Shown here: in pieces, positions 9,150-20,248 of the stretch | Numbering within the stretch: the first letter of the stretch is position 1 | How the letters are laid out: each line of letters begins with the position of its first letter | DNA from: Nocardia tengchongensis | GTDB lineage: Bacteria; Actinomycetota; Actinomycetes; Mycobacteriales; Mycobacteriaceae | Assembly (NCBI RefSeq): GCF_018362975.1 | Contig: NZ_CP074371.1 | Location: forward strand, 6,696,001 to 6,760,000 | Direction: 5' to 3' | Length of the DNA: 64,000 nucleotides | The notes under the pieces: generated by a model | What the model was told of the DNA's origin: nothing | Database searches by the model: none | What the model saw: the letters and a program-made list of their open reading frames with translations, nothing else | Program-made: the position numbers and the translations under genes

Positions 9150-9211
9150 ATGGACGGCGCTACGATATTGACCGCGAGTCAACTTGTCAACGGGGCGAGA
9201 GAGGAGTCGCG

Positions 9212-9820
9212 TTGACAGCCCACGAATCCCCGCGGCTTCGGGCCGATGCCACGCGCAACCGCCGTGCCATCCTGGATGCGGCCGACGAACTGCTGACGCA
9301 GGACGGGGTCGAGAACCTCACCATGGATCGGGTTGCTGCAGCCGCGGGAGTCGGCAAAGGCACGATCTTTCACCGTTTCGGGAGCCGCGCCGGCTTGATC
9401 CGAGAGCTGATATTCGAACGTGCGCAAGACCTTCTGGAGCATGTGCAATCGGGTCCGGCGCCGATCGGGCCGGGAGCGCCCGCCGCCGAGCGGCTACTCG
9501 CGTTCTTCGACGGGTTCACCGGACTCATCGGCGACAACATCGAACTGGTGATGGCATATGCGGGCGTCGGCCGCGACAGCGACGACGACCGCGCCGCCAT
9601 GATGCATCAGTTTTGGCAGAGGCACATTGCCGCGCTACTGACAGAGTTGCATCCAGACCTCGACGTGGAACTCACGGCGATGCTGCTGCACACATCGCTG
9701 GGCGGGACGTTCGTCTGGGAGATGATTCGCCGAGGCGAAACCGAGCGCTACCGGGCGGGCGTCCGAGCTCTGGTCGCCTCGGTCATCGCCACCCCGGTCG
9801 GATCAGGGCAGATGACATGA
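9212..9820 (+). CDS. TetR-family transcriptional regulator
   Basis: A 202-residue regulator. The N-terminal helix-turn-helix spans about residues 18-60 (NRRAILDAADELLT, then VAAAAGVGKGTIFHRFGS), followed by an all-helical ligand domain ending near WEMIRRGETERYRAG. The start is a TTG at 9212 directly after AGAGGAG; no ATG or GTG fits the domain boundary better. It probably represses itself and the divergent F420-type reductase through the palindrome at 9129-9149. The ligand is unknown. Confidence 0.85.
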   Translation: MTAHESPRLRADATRNRRAILDAADELLTQDGVENLTMDRVAAAAGVGKGTIFHRFGSRAGLIRELIFERAQDLLEHVQSGPAPIGPGAPAAERLLAFFDGFTGLIGDNIELVMAYAGVGRDSDDDRAAMMHQFWQRHIAALLTELHPDLDVELTAMLLHTSLGGTFVWEMIRRGETERYRAGVRALVASVIATPVGSGQMT

Positions 9821-10459
9821 CTCGGTCGAGGGCGCCGGGCGTAGAACAGGGCCGTGTCGCCTATCTCATCGACCGCGGCGGGATCATCACTCCTACTGGG
9901 GTAGAACACAATTCTCTGGCATTCACGGATTGGTTGTGCCGGAGCAGTATTCGCCTGGAACCGGCAGCCTTGAATCGTTGCGGCCTCGATCCGCGCGCCA
10001 GACCCACGACCGAGCACAGCGACCAGTCTTCAAGAGTTGCCGACATGAGGTCCTATATGTGCGCTGAGGCAACGAATCTGGTCGGAAACCGCCGCTCCAC
10101 ACAGGTGGCAAACGCCTGAACCCGCAGGCATGGGCGTGCGTGATGCACCGCACCAGGTTCCGGCCGCCGGCGCGCCGCGCTGCCCGGTTCGAGTGGGTTC
10201 CCCTGCATCGAATCTCGGAGCTGAAGCGCTGCCGCACCAGCCCGCACCCGTCCGACGGCGTTCGTAATGCCCCACCCTCAATTCGGCATGACGGTGCGTT
10301 CGGCCAACTGCGGCTCGGCCGGTCCGAGCCGCCCGGTATGCGGCAATGCAGTGCGTTTGGAGGGGCGATATCGATGGGATTGCCTGCGGCAGCCGGGCCA
10401 ATGACTGAACCGGCGGCTGTACTGCCGGTGGGCGTCGGAACGCGTGTGATGATGAACCT
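9821..10459. other. Intergenic region with repeat copy 7
   Basis: A 639-base gap without a supportable gene. GCCCGGTATGCGGCA (10330-10344) followed by aTGCAGTGCGTTT is a copy of the dispersed repeat, and CCGGCCGCCGGCGC near 10155-10175 matches the middle of copy 6. A second half-copy (GGCATGACGGTGCGTTCGG) is at about 10287. The dyad GGCTCGGCCGGTCCGAGCC at about 10312-10330 may form a hairpin. Confidence 0.5.
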
Positions 10460-10972
10460 GTGATCGATCAGCGCTCACGGCTGCGCAGGCTGCACTGGAT
10501 CAAGCGGTGGATCTATCGTGGGGACAGGCCTCATGCCATCGCAAAGCTACTCAACAGGTACTGGTCGAGCCAGTACCGCTCGGGAAGTCGGCTCGCGCGC
10601 TTGCGCGACGTCGAACTCGAGGTTCGGGGACGTTCAAGTGGTCGGCCGGTCAGGTTTCCGATCGTTCTGGCTGACGTCGACAATGTCTGGTACGCCGTGT
10701 CCATGCTGGGCGCGAACGCGAACTGGGTCCGCAACGTGCAAGCCGCCAACGGAGTGGCGCTCGTCCGCCATGGCGGCTCGTGGAACGTGCGTCTCACGGA
10801 GGTACCCCCGGCACGGCGCGCGCCAATCCTCAAGCGATATCTCGACATCGCGCCGGGTGCACGTCCACACTTCCCGATCGATAGGTCCGCGCCATTGAGC
10901 CGATTCGAGAGCATCGCGCCCGACTACCCCACTTTCCGCGTAGACGGTTTCACGCCAGGCGAGCGGGTGTGA
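10460..10972 (+). CDS. Nitroreductase/deazaflavin-dependent oxidoreductase-family protein
   Basis: A 170-residue protein with the same split-barrel signature as the reductase at 8645: VELEVRGRSSGRPVRFPIVL, then 'DNVWYAVSMLGANANWVRNVQAANGVALVRHGG'. This suggests F420 or a flavin as cofactor. It starts with GTG at 10460. It stands alone on the plus strand 1.4 kb from its relative, with an intergenic repeat between them. The substrate is unknown. Confidence 0.78.
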   Translation: MIDQRSRLRRLHWIKRWIYRGDRPHAIAKLLNRYWSSQYRSGSRLARLRDVELEVRGRSSGRPVRFPIVLADVDNVWYAVSMLGANANWVRNVQAANGVALVRHGGSWNVRLTEVPPARRAPILKRYLDIAPGARPHFPIDRSAPLSRFESIAPDYPTFRVDGFTPGERV

Positions 10973-11417
10973 ACCATGTTCCGGCCGCCACGAATGCTCC
11001 ACTCATGATGTGGTGCGCCAGCAGCGTCATCACGGCCAACGGATGGCTTCCACTGCCGCGTGAAATCTCTTCTCTCTCAGCCAACGTCATGTGGCCGGTC
11101 GCGATCAGCGAGCGGGCGAGCCGGTCCCAGCGCTCGGGGCCTCGAGCAGTGCCATGGATAAGGCACGATTCAGGTCACCGGGCCTCCGATCACGTTGTCT
11201 CGTGTCACCCATTCCTGTCCGGACCTCCTCGGCGCGACGATCAATCTCGATACGACTCGGTTGACGAACGGGCTTCCGAACACCCGTGCTCGGTTTCAGG
11301 TCTCACCGGCTGCTAGGGGTGTCCGCAGTGGCGTTGGGCCTTTCGATGCCGAAAGTCCCGGCTGCCAGGGGTCGATAGCATCGTGCCATTACAGGGTGGT
11401 CGGCGCATCGTGAAGCG
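10973..11417. other. Intergenic region, nothing recognised
   Basis: The 445 bases between the reductase-like gene and the response regulator hold no convincing gene on either strand: open frames are short and composition is unlike the neighbours. The last 100 bases should contain the promoter of the regulator, but no clear -35/-10 pair or operator stands out. Confidence 0.4.
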
Positions 11418-12119
11418 ATGACCACCCAATCCCCGCCCGTCCGACCGCCGCTCTCGCGGCGCCATCCGGTGCGTGTGGTGCTGATCGACTCTGATCGCAG
11501 CGTCCGCGCCGCTGTCGCCGATCTGCTCGAGGTCGACCCGGCCGTGTCGGTGGTCGGTGAAGCCGACACCCTGGATCGGGCATCGACCTTGGTGGCGGGC
11601 ACGAAACCCGATGTGGCCGTTATCGACCCGCGCCTGCCCGATGGTGACGGCCTCGATATCTGCCGGACCCTGCGGGCCGGCGGGGCGGTTACGCGGTTTC
11701 TGATCCTGACCGCGGACATCGAGCCGGGGGCGATGCTGGCCGCCGTGGATGCCGGCGCGGCCGGATACATCCTCAAGGACCTCAGCGAGCTGGCCCTGGC
11801 CGACGCGGTCAAGGCCATCGCCGCGGGCCAGTCACGTCTGGAATCGCACACCGCGCCGATGCTGATGCGCCAGGCACGCGGCCGTGGCGATCATCGGCCG
11901 GCCGCGGCGTTGACGACGACGGAGATGGCGGTCATGCTGCTGCTCGCCGACGGGTTGACCGACCAGCAGATCGCCAAGCGGCTGGTGTTGACCGGGGCCA
12001 CCGTCCATGGCTACGTCACGCGGTTGATGCGCAAATTCGGGCTCGACGACCGCGGGCTGCTCGCCGCCCACACCGAGCAGCTCCGCGCGCCCGCCCCGAG
12101 CACCCACGGCACGAACTAG
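11418..12119 (+). CDS. DosR/DevR-like response regulator (NarL/LuxR type)
   Basis: A 233-residue response regulator. The receiver domain (about 18-135) has the acidic pair in LIDSDRS, the phospho-acceptor Asp70 in VAVIDPRLPDGDG and the conserved lysine in YILKD. The C-terminal LuxR helix-turn-helix (about 165-220) reads LTTTEMAVMLLLADGLTDQQ and 'IAKRLVLTGATVHGYVTRLMRK'. The order and the TRFLILTADIEPGAML stretch resemble mycobacterial DosR, which activates hypoxia and nitric-oxide genes. The likely partner is the kinase at 12612-14360, which faces it tail to tail and so is transcribed separately. Confidence 0.82.
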   Translation: MTTQSPPVRPPLSRRHPVRVVLIDSDRSVRAAVADLLEVDPAVSVVGEADTLDRASTLVAGTKPDVAVIDPRLPDGDGLDICRTLRAGGAVTRFLILTADIEPGAMLAAVDAGAAGYILKDLSELALADAVKAIAAGQSRLESHTAPMLMRQARGRGDHRPAAALTTTEMAVMLLLADGLTDQQIAKRLVLTGATVHGYVTRLMRKFGLDDRGLLAAHTEQLRAPAPSTHGTN

Positions 12120-12611
12120 TTGGGGTTCCGGTAGTAATCGCGCGAAAAACAACGACAATGGCTTGACCAGCGGTTATTCCGCTGGATTGGCTGTGGCCAG
12201 AACCACAGCGCAGTGGCGCCTCGATGTGTTTGGGCCCGACCGCACGAACTTCATCCCCGACATCAGGCCATCCTCGGCGAACAACCCTCACACACTCAAC
12301 CGAAATCCCGATGACGGCCCGTGGGGTCCAGCGGCCTGAGAAGTCATTCTAAGCAGACAGTGCGCGCCAAATACGTTGCACTGAAGCGGATTTCGCGACA
12401 AACGTGCCCACTTTCACGAAAAATCACTCTAAGGAGTTGCCGCAAATAAGCGCCCATTATCTGCGGCAACTCGGGTGCCGACCTGGGCGAATGCACCGCA
12501 TGGCCGGAACCGACTCGGGAAATTATCTGCGGTAGCCGGTCTTACCGTGACTCTTCGGCCGTCCGGACCTCACGGGCCGTCTACCGGGGGGGTCGGAACC
12601 CACGGTTGGAT
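12120..12611. other. Intergenic region between convergent regulator and kinase
   Basis: 492 bases with no gene. It contains a hairpin at 12434-12472 (separate entry) and a second copy of ATTATCTGCGG at about 12521 that repeats the one at 12457. The rest (12120-12430) shows nothing recognisable. Confidence 0.4.
12434..12472. terminator. Long-loop hairpin between convergent genes
   Basis: GAGTTGCCGCA (12434-12444) pairs perfectly with TGCGGCAACTC (12462-12472) across a 17-base loop. It lies between the tail-to-tail response regulator and kinase genes, so it may end transcription from either side. The long loop is unusual for a terminator, so a regulatory or repeat origin is possible. Confidence 0.4.
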
Positions 12612-14387
<1,776 letters not shown>

Positions 14388-14411
14388 CTACTGGTCGGTA
14401 GACCTAGTCTA

Positions 14412-14425
14412 GGGTCCAAGGCCCC
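14412..14425. promoter_or_regulatory. Candidate DosR-like box upstream of the kinase gene
   Basis: Read on the minus strand, GGGGCCTTGGACCC matches the DosR consensus GGGACTTTTGTCCC at about 10 of 14 positions, including both GGG/CCC ends and the inner C and G. It lies about 50 bases upstream of the DosS-like start, suitable for autoregulation. The match is by eye and could be chance in GC-rich DNA. Confidence 0.35.
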
Positions 14426-14583
14426 TTTGTTGCTGAGCCGAACGAATCAATCTCGGGTGAACACCTCGTATCGAGAACCAGCGCCCCTGCCGCCGCGCAG
14501 CAGCAGCGCCCGGTGGCCACTATCAGCCTCGACCGCGACTTGTGGCCCTATTCCGAGGATGCGGCAGCGATCACCCTGCGTGC

Positions 14584-15669
14584 ATGAGTACCGATGCGAT
14601 CGAAGAGTTTGTCCAGGCGCGGATGCGCGCGGATCGAGTGCCGGGTTTGTCGGTGGCGGTAGTTCGAGGAGAACAGATCACGTGGCTGCGCGGGTTCGGT
14701 ACCGCCGATCTGGATACGGCGGCACCGGCCCGGCCCGAGACCTCCTATCTGTGGTTCTCGCTGACCAAGATCGTGACCGCCACCGCCGTCATGCAGTTGG
14801 TCGACCGTGGTCGCCTCGATCTGGATGCGCCCGCCCGCGAATACTTCCCACCGCTGGCCGTGGTATGGCAGCCGACGCCGATTACGCTGCGGCACTTGCT
14901 GAGTCACAGCTCCGGATTGGCGAATCCGTTTCCGCTGCGGTGGGTGCGCCCGGCCGACGCCCCCGCACCGGATTCTCATGACTTCGTCGAACGCTTACTG
15001 GCGCGCCATACCAGGCTGCGCTTCGCCCCGGGGACGCGATCGAGCTACTCCAACCTCGGCTTCCTGGTGCTGGGCGAGGTGATCGCGCTGGCCAGCGGCA
15101 CCGCATTCGAGGACCACATCCGACATTCGATCCTCGGCCCCATCGGCATGACACACACCGGGTTCACGTATCCACAACTCGGCCGGGCTTCGGCGGCCGT
15201 GGGATACCAGCCGTTGCCCGCCCCCTTCCTGCCGCTGCTGCGCGCCGTTCTTCCGCATGGTGTGGTCGGGCACCGGTATGGGCCGTACGCGGCCTACCGA
15301 CCCTTCTATGTCAACGGCTCCGCCTATGGCGGGTTGATCGGCGGAGTCGACGATCTCGCCATCCTGGCGTCGGCTCACCTGAACGAAGGCAGTGTCAATG
15401 GCGTCCGGCTGCTGTCACCCGCCGCGACCAAGGCCATGCAAAAGGTCACCGGCCGAGGCGGGCCACGCGATTTCGGCCTCGGCTGGTACCGTACCCACTC
15501 CGCCGATACGTCCGAGGCCTTCGTCGAACATCTCGGCGGCGGCAGTGGCTTCTGGAATGTGCTGCGCCTGTATCCACAGCGGCGTCTCGGAATCATGCTG
15601 ATGGGCAACACAACGCACTACAACTACGAAGCGATCCTCGCCAAGATCGCCGAAGTCGGCCGGGCGTAA
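14584..15669 (+). CDS. Serine beta-lactamase-fold hydrolase (class C/EstB type)
   Basis: A 361-residue protein of the penicillin-binding-protein-like serine hydrolases. The nucleophile motif SxxK is S59-L-T-K62 (FSLTKIVTATAVMQL), the second motif is YSN in RSSYSNLGFLVLGEV, and HLLSHSSGL lies between them as in the family. It is more likely an esterase or peptidase than a true beta-lactamase. No signal peptide is visible with the ATG at 14584; an upstream GTG at 14542 would add 14 unlikely residues. It is divergent from the DosS-like gene and single in its operon. Confidence 0.82.
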   Translation: MSTDAIEEFVQARMRADRVPGLSVAVVRGEQITWLRGFGTADLDTAAPARPETSYLWFSLTKIVTATAVMQLVDRGRLDLDAPAREYFPPLAVVWQPTPITLRHLLSHSSGLANPFPLRWVRPADAPAPDSHDFVERLLARHTRLRFAPGTRSSYSNLGFLVLGEVIALASGTAFEDHIRHSILGPIGMTHTGFTYPQLGRASAAVGYQPLPAPFLPLLRAVLPHGVVGHRYGPYAAYRPFYVNGSAYGGLIGGVDDLAILASAHLNEGSVNGVRLLSPAATKAMQKVTGRGGPRDFGLGWYRTHSADTSEAFVEHLGGGSGFWNVLRLYPQRRLGIMLMGNTTHYNYEAILAKIAEVGRA

Positions 15670-16198
15670 GTGGGGTTTCCCGTAGAACTCGCCGAATTCT
15701 GAGCGGATTTGAGGTTCTACCGCGAACAAAGTAGCGATTTCGACGTGGCAGACCTCCTCACCGCGGGCGCACCCGGCCACAGGCCGCGGTGCACCGATGA
15801 CAACATGGGCCTCACCACCGCAGCGACCGACCCGGCCACTGATGAACACCTGCACTCCAGTACTTCCCCTCGACCGATCACAGGACCGCTCGATAGTTCG
15901 ACGCCGCAGTGCCAGCGGATTGCTCGCATCGATCGTTTCCGAACGGCTGTCGGCATGGGGTGTACCCCAAAACGACAGCCCCACATGCAGTCAGAAGGGT
16001 CGCGCTGGCCGGTTCGGTCAGCGCGGTATGCGGCTACTCAAGACTGGTGTCAGGACCGGGTCCCGGCCAGGATTCGGTCCAGGTGCCCGGTGGGATGCTC
16101 CGTCTAGCGGCTGCCCGCCAGCGTGATCGGTTACGAGTTGTCCGGCAACAGAATCCGAGAACTGGAATGAGGGACAGTCGGGGCACTCGAGGACGTGC
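15670..16198. other. Intergenic region with repeat copy 8
   Basis: 529 bases without a supportable gene. CGCTGGCCGGTTCGGTCA followed by GCGCGGTATGCGGC (about 16002-16034) matches the copy at 7860-7889 almost base for base before diverging. Nothing else is recognised. Confidence 0.5.
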
Positions 16199-17656
16199 TC
16201 ACGCTCGCGTCACGATGTAGTCCGTTGGGTTGAAGCGTGCGGTCATACGGCGGAGGCGACGCGCCGACCAGGGCCAGGAAAAGCCGTTGCGGCCGTTCTC
16301 GTCGAAGTAGTAGCTGCGGCATCCGCCTGAGTTGTAGACCGTGCTCTGTAGCGCGGCCTGGACGTCGTTGTTGAACTGCCGCATCACGTGTGCCCGGACT
16401 TCCAGCGATACCGCGCCGCTGCGCCGCAGATGAGCCAGTGCCTGAACTACCTGCTGCAACTGGGACTCGACGATCAGGAACCCCGACGCGACGGCCGACA
16501 CGTTGGGCCCGAAAAGGATGTAGAGGTTCGGAAAGCCGGGCACCGCGGTGCCGAGGTAAGCCTGTGGGCTGCCGTCCCAGTGCTCGGACAGACTGCGTCC
16601 GTCGCTGCCCCTGACCTTGCCCGCGATCGGCATGTCGAGGATCTTGAATCCGGTCGCCATGATCACGACATCGACCTCGGTCTTGGAGTTGTCTTCGCCG
16701 ATAAGGGTATTCCCGCGAACGGCGGTCAGGCCGGTCGAGACAACCGAGACGTTCGGGCGCGCGAGCGCCGGGTAGTAGTCACTCGACATCAACAGCCGTT
16801 TGCAGCCGACCGACCACTCGGGCGTGAGGGCGGCACGCAACGCGGGGTCATCGATGGCCGCGCGGATGTTCTGGCGTCCTATCCATTTGAAGGCCGCCTG
16901 CCCCCAGCGATGGTTGAACGCGATATTGGTGAGTTCGAGAATCAGTTCCTCACGCCGACGGTTGAATTCGTGAACCCACCCCAGACGATGCACACCCAGG
17001 CGTCGCACGACCCGGGACGGCGCGGGCTCCATCTTGGGCACCACCCATTGCGGAGTCCGTTGCAGGACATGGAGTTCGGCCACCTGCTCGGCAATGCTCG
17101 GCACCACCTGGATCGCCGAGGCGCCGGTTCCGACGATCGCCACCCGCTGTCCGGTCAGATCGATGTCATGATCCCAGCGCGACGTGTGGAACACCGGCCC
17201 CGGGAAGGAGTCGAGGCCGTCGATGTCGGGCAGGCTCGGCTCATGCCACGGTCCGGCGGCGGCGACGAGCGAACGGGCACGGATCTCGCCGCCGCTGGTG
17301 TCCAACACCCAGCACCGCTGCGGCCCGTCCCAGCTCGCCTCGAACACCTCGACCCCGAGACGCAGATGCTCGCTGACGCGGAAGCGATCGGCGGTCTCAC
17401 GCAGATAGGACAGAATCTCCGGCTGCGGCGCGAACTTTCGACTCCAGTCATCGTGGGGCGCAAAGGAATACGAGTAGGCGATCGAGGGGATGTCGACCGC
17501 ACACCCCGGATAGGTGTTGTCCCGCCACACGCCACCGACACTGTCGGCCTTCTCCAGAACCACGAAGTCGGTGATCCCCGCCTCGCGCAGCTTGATCGCG
17601 GTGCCGAGACCGGAGATGCCGGCGCCGATCACGGCAACCTCGAACAGGGTGGTCAT
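16199..17656 (-). CDS. Flavin-containing (Baeyer-Villiger type) monooxygenase
   Basis: A 485-residue class B flavoprotein monooxygenase. FAD-binding GAGISG is at 11-16, the Baeyer-Villiger fingerprint FPGPVFHTSRWD at 151-162, and the NADPH-binding GTGASA at 176-181. Such enzymes insert one oxygen from O2 next to a carbonyl, giving an ester or lactone, or oxidise a heteroatom. Its start overlaps the stop of the GMC oxidoreductase gene by 4 bases (17653-17656), so the two are co-translated, and the upstream TetR gene probably controls both. An alcohol-to-ketone-to-ester pathway fits, but the substrate is unknown. Confidence 0.88.
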   Translation of the reverse strand: MTTLFEVAVIGAGISGLGTAIKLREAGITDFVVLEKADSVGGVWRDNTYPGCAVDIPSIAYSYSFAPHDDWSRKFAPQPEILSYLRETADRFRVSEHLRLGVEVFEASWDGPQRCWVLDTSGGEIRARSLVAAAGPWHEPSLPDIDGLDSFPGPVFHTSRWDHDIDLTGQRVAIVGTGASAIQVVPSIAEQVAELHVLQRTPQWVVPKMEPAPSRVVRRLGVHRLGWVHEFNRRREELILELTNIAFNHRWGQAAFKWIGRQNIRAAIDDPALRAALTPEWSVGCKRLLMSSDYYPALARPNVSVVSTGLTAVRGNTLIGEDNSKTEVDVVIMATGFKILDMPIAGKVRGSDGRSLSEHWDGSPQAYLGTAVPGFPNLYILFGPNVSAVASGFLIVESQLQQVVQALAHLRRSGAVSLEVRAHVMRQFNNDVQAALQSTVYNSGGCRSYYFDENGRNGFSWPWSARRLRRMTARFNPTDYIVTRA

Positions 17657-19275
17657 GCGTCCTCCAGGACCAGTTGGGCGGCGCGCTCGCCGATCATCAT
17701 CGACGGCGCGTTGGTGTTGCCGCCGGGAATGGACGGCATCACCGATGCGTCGGCGACGCGCAGCCGCTCGATGCCGCGCACCTTCAATTCGGGGTCGACC
17801 ACGGCTCGCTCATCCACGCCCATACGACACGTGCCGGTTGGGTGATAGACGCTCGAAATCCGACGGCGGGCGTCCTCTCGGACGGCCGCAGGCGTGGTAC
17901 CGGCGCGGCCGGGCGCCACTTCGGCGCGGACGTAGGAAGCGGCCCCCGGGTGTGCCATCGCCTCTCGGACGATCTCCAGTCCCGACATCAGCACGTCGAG
18001 ATCCGCGGATGCGCTCAGGTAGCGAGGGTCGATCACGGGCGCGACATGCGGATCGCGCGAGGCCAACCGAACCGTGCCCGAGCTCTCCGGATAGAGCAGC
18101 ACCAGATATACCGTGAAGCAGGCGCCGTCGATATCGGGGTGAACTCCCGGGATCGTGGCATCGGCGCCGCGGCGACCGAGCGGAGTCGCGAACAACTGCA
18201 GGTCGGGAACGGCGTCGGCGAACTCCGACCTGATGTGAGCAATGCCCTCCATGTACGAGCCGGCCAGGAAGGTCGAGTTCGCTCGAATGCGCTCCCTGGC
18301 CATCGCGGCAACGAACTTCGCCGGACCGAGGACCGGACCTTCAGTCACGTTGTAGACCACGGGGACAACGGCGTGATCTTGCAAGCCCTCCCCGACCGGC
18401 AGATCACCGAGAACCGAGATCCCGTGTTCGGCCAGGTGTGCGGCCGGTCCGATTCCGGAGAGCATGAGCAGTTGAGCGGTGCGGAACGAACCGGCGGTCA
18501 CGATGACTTCCTGGTGCGCGACAAGACGTTCCGTGCCTCGCTTGGTAGCGATTTCGACGCCGACGGCGGAGCCTTTGTCGATCAGGATCCGCGTGACCTG
18601 CGCACCCGTCCGCACACGCAGGTTCGGCGGCGCATCGCGCAGGTACGCCTCCGCCGAGCTCTGACGACGCCCGCCGGCCGCGTTCCATTGGGCGACCGAG
18701 ACGCCCTCCTGTTCGGCCGCGTTGTAGTCGGCGTTGTGGGCGACTCCCGCAGTCGTGGCGAGCGTGTCGAGGAAGGCTTCGGTCACCGCGGCGAGATCGC
18801 GCGCACGGGTGACACCGATCGGGCCCGAGCCGCCGCGGTAGTCGTTCGCGCCGTCCTCGAACGCCTCCATGCTCTTGAAGATCGGCAGCACGTCCGCGTG
18901 ACTCCAGCCGACGCAACCGGCCGCCGCCCAGTCGTCGTAGTTCTTGTGGTGCCCGCGGGACCAGATCATCCCGTTGACAGCGCTGCCGCCACCCAGTCCG
19001 CGCCCGTGCATCTGCGATACCCGACGTCCAGCGGCACACAGCTGCGGGCTGGTGCGCGGTTGCCAGGTGACACTGCGCTGCAGCACGCCAACACCGTGCA
19101 TTGCCCCGACCATGCCCGGAACCCGGACGAGCTGGGAGTCGTTGCGGCCGCCGGCTTCCAGCAGCAGGACCTCGGCGCCCGCATCAGCGATCCGACGTGC
19201 CACGGCCACTCCGGCGCTGCCGCCGCCGACCACGATGTAATCCGCGGATGTTTCGTGCGGGAATTCTCGAGCCAT
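17653..19275 (-). CDS. GMC-family FAD oxidoreductase (choline dehydrogenase-like)
   Basis: A 540-residue flavoprotein of the glucose-methanol-choline family. The N-terminal ADP-binding motif VVGGGSAG is at 15-22, followed by the family's RVSQMHGRGLGGGSAVNGM signature near 85-102. The C-terminal YHPTGTCRMG contains the conserved active-site histidine region, and VMPSIPGGNTNAPSMMIGERA closes the FAD domain. It probably oxidises an alcohol to a ketone or aldehyde, supplying the monooxygenase whose start overlaps its stop. It begins 4 bases after the TetR gene ends, so all three form one operon. Confidence 0.9.
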   Translation of the reverse strand: MAREFPHETSADYIVVGGGSAGVAVARRIADAGAEVLLLEAGGRNDSQLVRVPGMVGAMHGVGVLQRSVTWQPRTSPQLCAAGRRVSQMHGRGLGGGSAVNGMIWSRGHHKNYDDWAAAGCVGWSHADVLPIFKSMEAFEDGANDYRGGSGPIGVTRARDLAAVTEAFLDTLATTAGVAHNADYNAAEQEGVSVAQWNAAGGRRQSSAEAYLRDAPPNLRVRTGAQVTRILIDKGSAVGVEIATKRGTERLVAHQEVIVTAGSFRTAQLLMLSGIGPAAHLAEHGISVLGDLPVGEGLQDHAVVPVVYNVTEGPVLGPAKFVAAMARERIRANSTFLAGSYMEGIAHIRSEFADAVPDLQLFATPLGRRGADATIPGVHPDIDGACFTVYLVLLYPESSGTVRLASRDPHVAPVIDPRYLSASADLDVLMSGLEIVREAMAHPGAASYVRAEVAPGRAGTTPAAVREDARRRISSVYHPTGTCRMGVDERAVVDPELKVRGIERLRVADASVMPSIPGGNTNAPSMMIGERAAQLVLEDA

Positions 19276-19278
19276 GGG

Positions 19279-19920
19279 TTACTTCTCCTTGTCGGATCGC
19301 TCGATGGCGACGGAGGGGTAGTTACGGCGAAGCGCGACAAGGGCATTGCTCAGCTCGATCGCAGCCTGCAAACGAGCGTCCTCGAGCTCCGGTCGCGGCA
19401 GGACTTCCCGGAGGACGGCCTCTCCGTCGAACATGTGCACCAGCGACGTGCCCATCAACCGGAGCAATGCGGGATCGACTCCCGCGCCCGATGAGGGCAC
19501 CACCGCGAGCTCGTCGACGGCAGCGTAGAGCCGTGCCGCCACCGGAGTGAGCTGCTCGCGTAACTCGGCGTCCGTGCGAGCGGCGATCAGCAATTCGAAC
19601 CAGACCGCGTTGATTCGCGCTCGCGACTGGCTTCGCGTCAACGCGAGCATCTCCCCGACGGGCGCGTCACCGAGGGCGCGAAAGCCCGCAAGGTGTCGGC
19701 GACCGACCTCTTCGGCGACTTCGACGACCAACGCGAGTCGCGAGTCGAAGTGGCGGAACAGCCCGCCCTTGGATACCCCTGCCCGGGTACAGATCTCGCC
19801 TAGGGAAGCACGGTGGTAGCCGATCTCGGCGATTGTCTCGATCGTCGCGTCCACCAACGCTGCCTTCGTGGATGCCGTGCGCTCCGCCTGGGTGCGGCGC
19901 ACACGCTGGTTCTCGGCCAC
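19279..19920 (-). CDS. TetR-family transcriptional regulator
   Basis: A 213-residue regulator whose helix-turn-helix lies near 15-60 (STKAALVDATIETIAEIGYH, then LGEICTRAGVSKGGLFRHFDS). The GTG at 19920 (MAENQRVRRTQAERT) is preferred: TTGACA at 19956-19951 and TGCAAT at 19933-19928, 17 bases apart, form a good promoter that would start transcription at or beside this codon, giving a leaderless message. A TTG at 19956 is in frame but would lie in the -35 box. It heads the operon with the GMC oxidoreductase and monooxygenase and probably represses it. Confidence 0.85.
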   Translation of the reverse strand: MAENQRVRRTQAERTASTKAALVDATIETIAEIGYHRASLGEICTRAGVSKGGLFRHFDSRLALVVEVAEEVGRRHLAGFRALGDAPVGEMLALTRSQSRARINAVWFELLIAARTDAELREQLTPVAARLYAAVDELAVVPSSGAGVDPALLRLMGTSLVHMFDGEAVLREVLPRPELEDARLQAAIELSNALVALRRNYPSVAIERSDKEK

Positions 19921-19927
19921 ACAGCAG

Positions 19928-19956
19928 ATTGCAACCAATCGGTCTCTAAATGTCAA
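19928..19956 (-). promoter_or_regulatory. Promoter of the TetR-GMC-monooxygenase operon
   Basis: TTGACA, a 17-base spacer and TGCAAT are read on the minus strand. The spacer contains ACCGATTGGT, a short inverted pair (ACC/GGT) that could be part of a TetR operator. The GTG start follows the -10 by 7 bases. Confidence 0.5.
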
Positions 19957-20248
19957 TAGTCCGAAGGTTGTTGGGGAACATAAACATTCGAGCGGAACCG
20001 CTCATGACGTCACGGGGCGGCGACCATCTCAGTGACCGGGACTTACCCTTGCCGCAACAATTCTCGATCCCGGTCCCCACGAGCGGTCGCGGAGTGACTC
20101 GGTCCCAGGCCACCTCGGAGACTCTGCGGCGTTGGACAAGTGCGACACCGATTGTCACAGCAGGTATTCGCCCGACTTCGAGCAACAATCCGACTTGATC
20201 ACTGGTCGCGCTTGTCCGTCGACTGCGAGATGGACCTGTTGCGGCATT

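Noticed and set aside
9748..10401. Short minus-strand frames after the TetR gene
   Set aside because: No start sites with ribosome signals, repeat-derived composition, and overlap with the TetR 3' end.
14542..14583. Upstream start for the beta-lactamase-fold hydrolase
   Set aside because: The added residues are not a signal peptide and lie outside the family's usual N-terminus, so the ATG at 14584 is used.
16388..19494. Long plus-strand frames opposite the monooxygenase, GMC and TetR genes
   Set aside because: Antisense shadows without ribosome sites or recognisable folds; the minus-strand genes carry clear FAD and HTH motifs.
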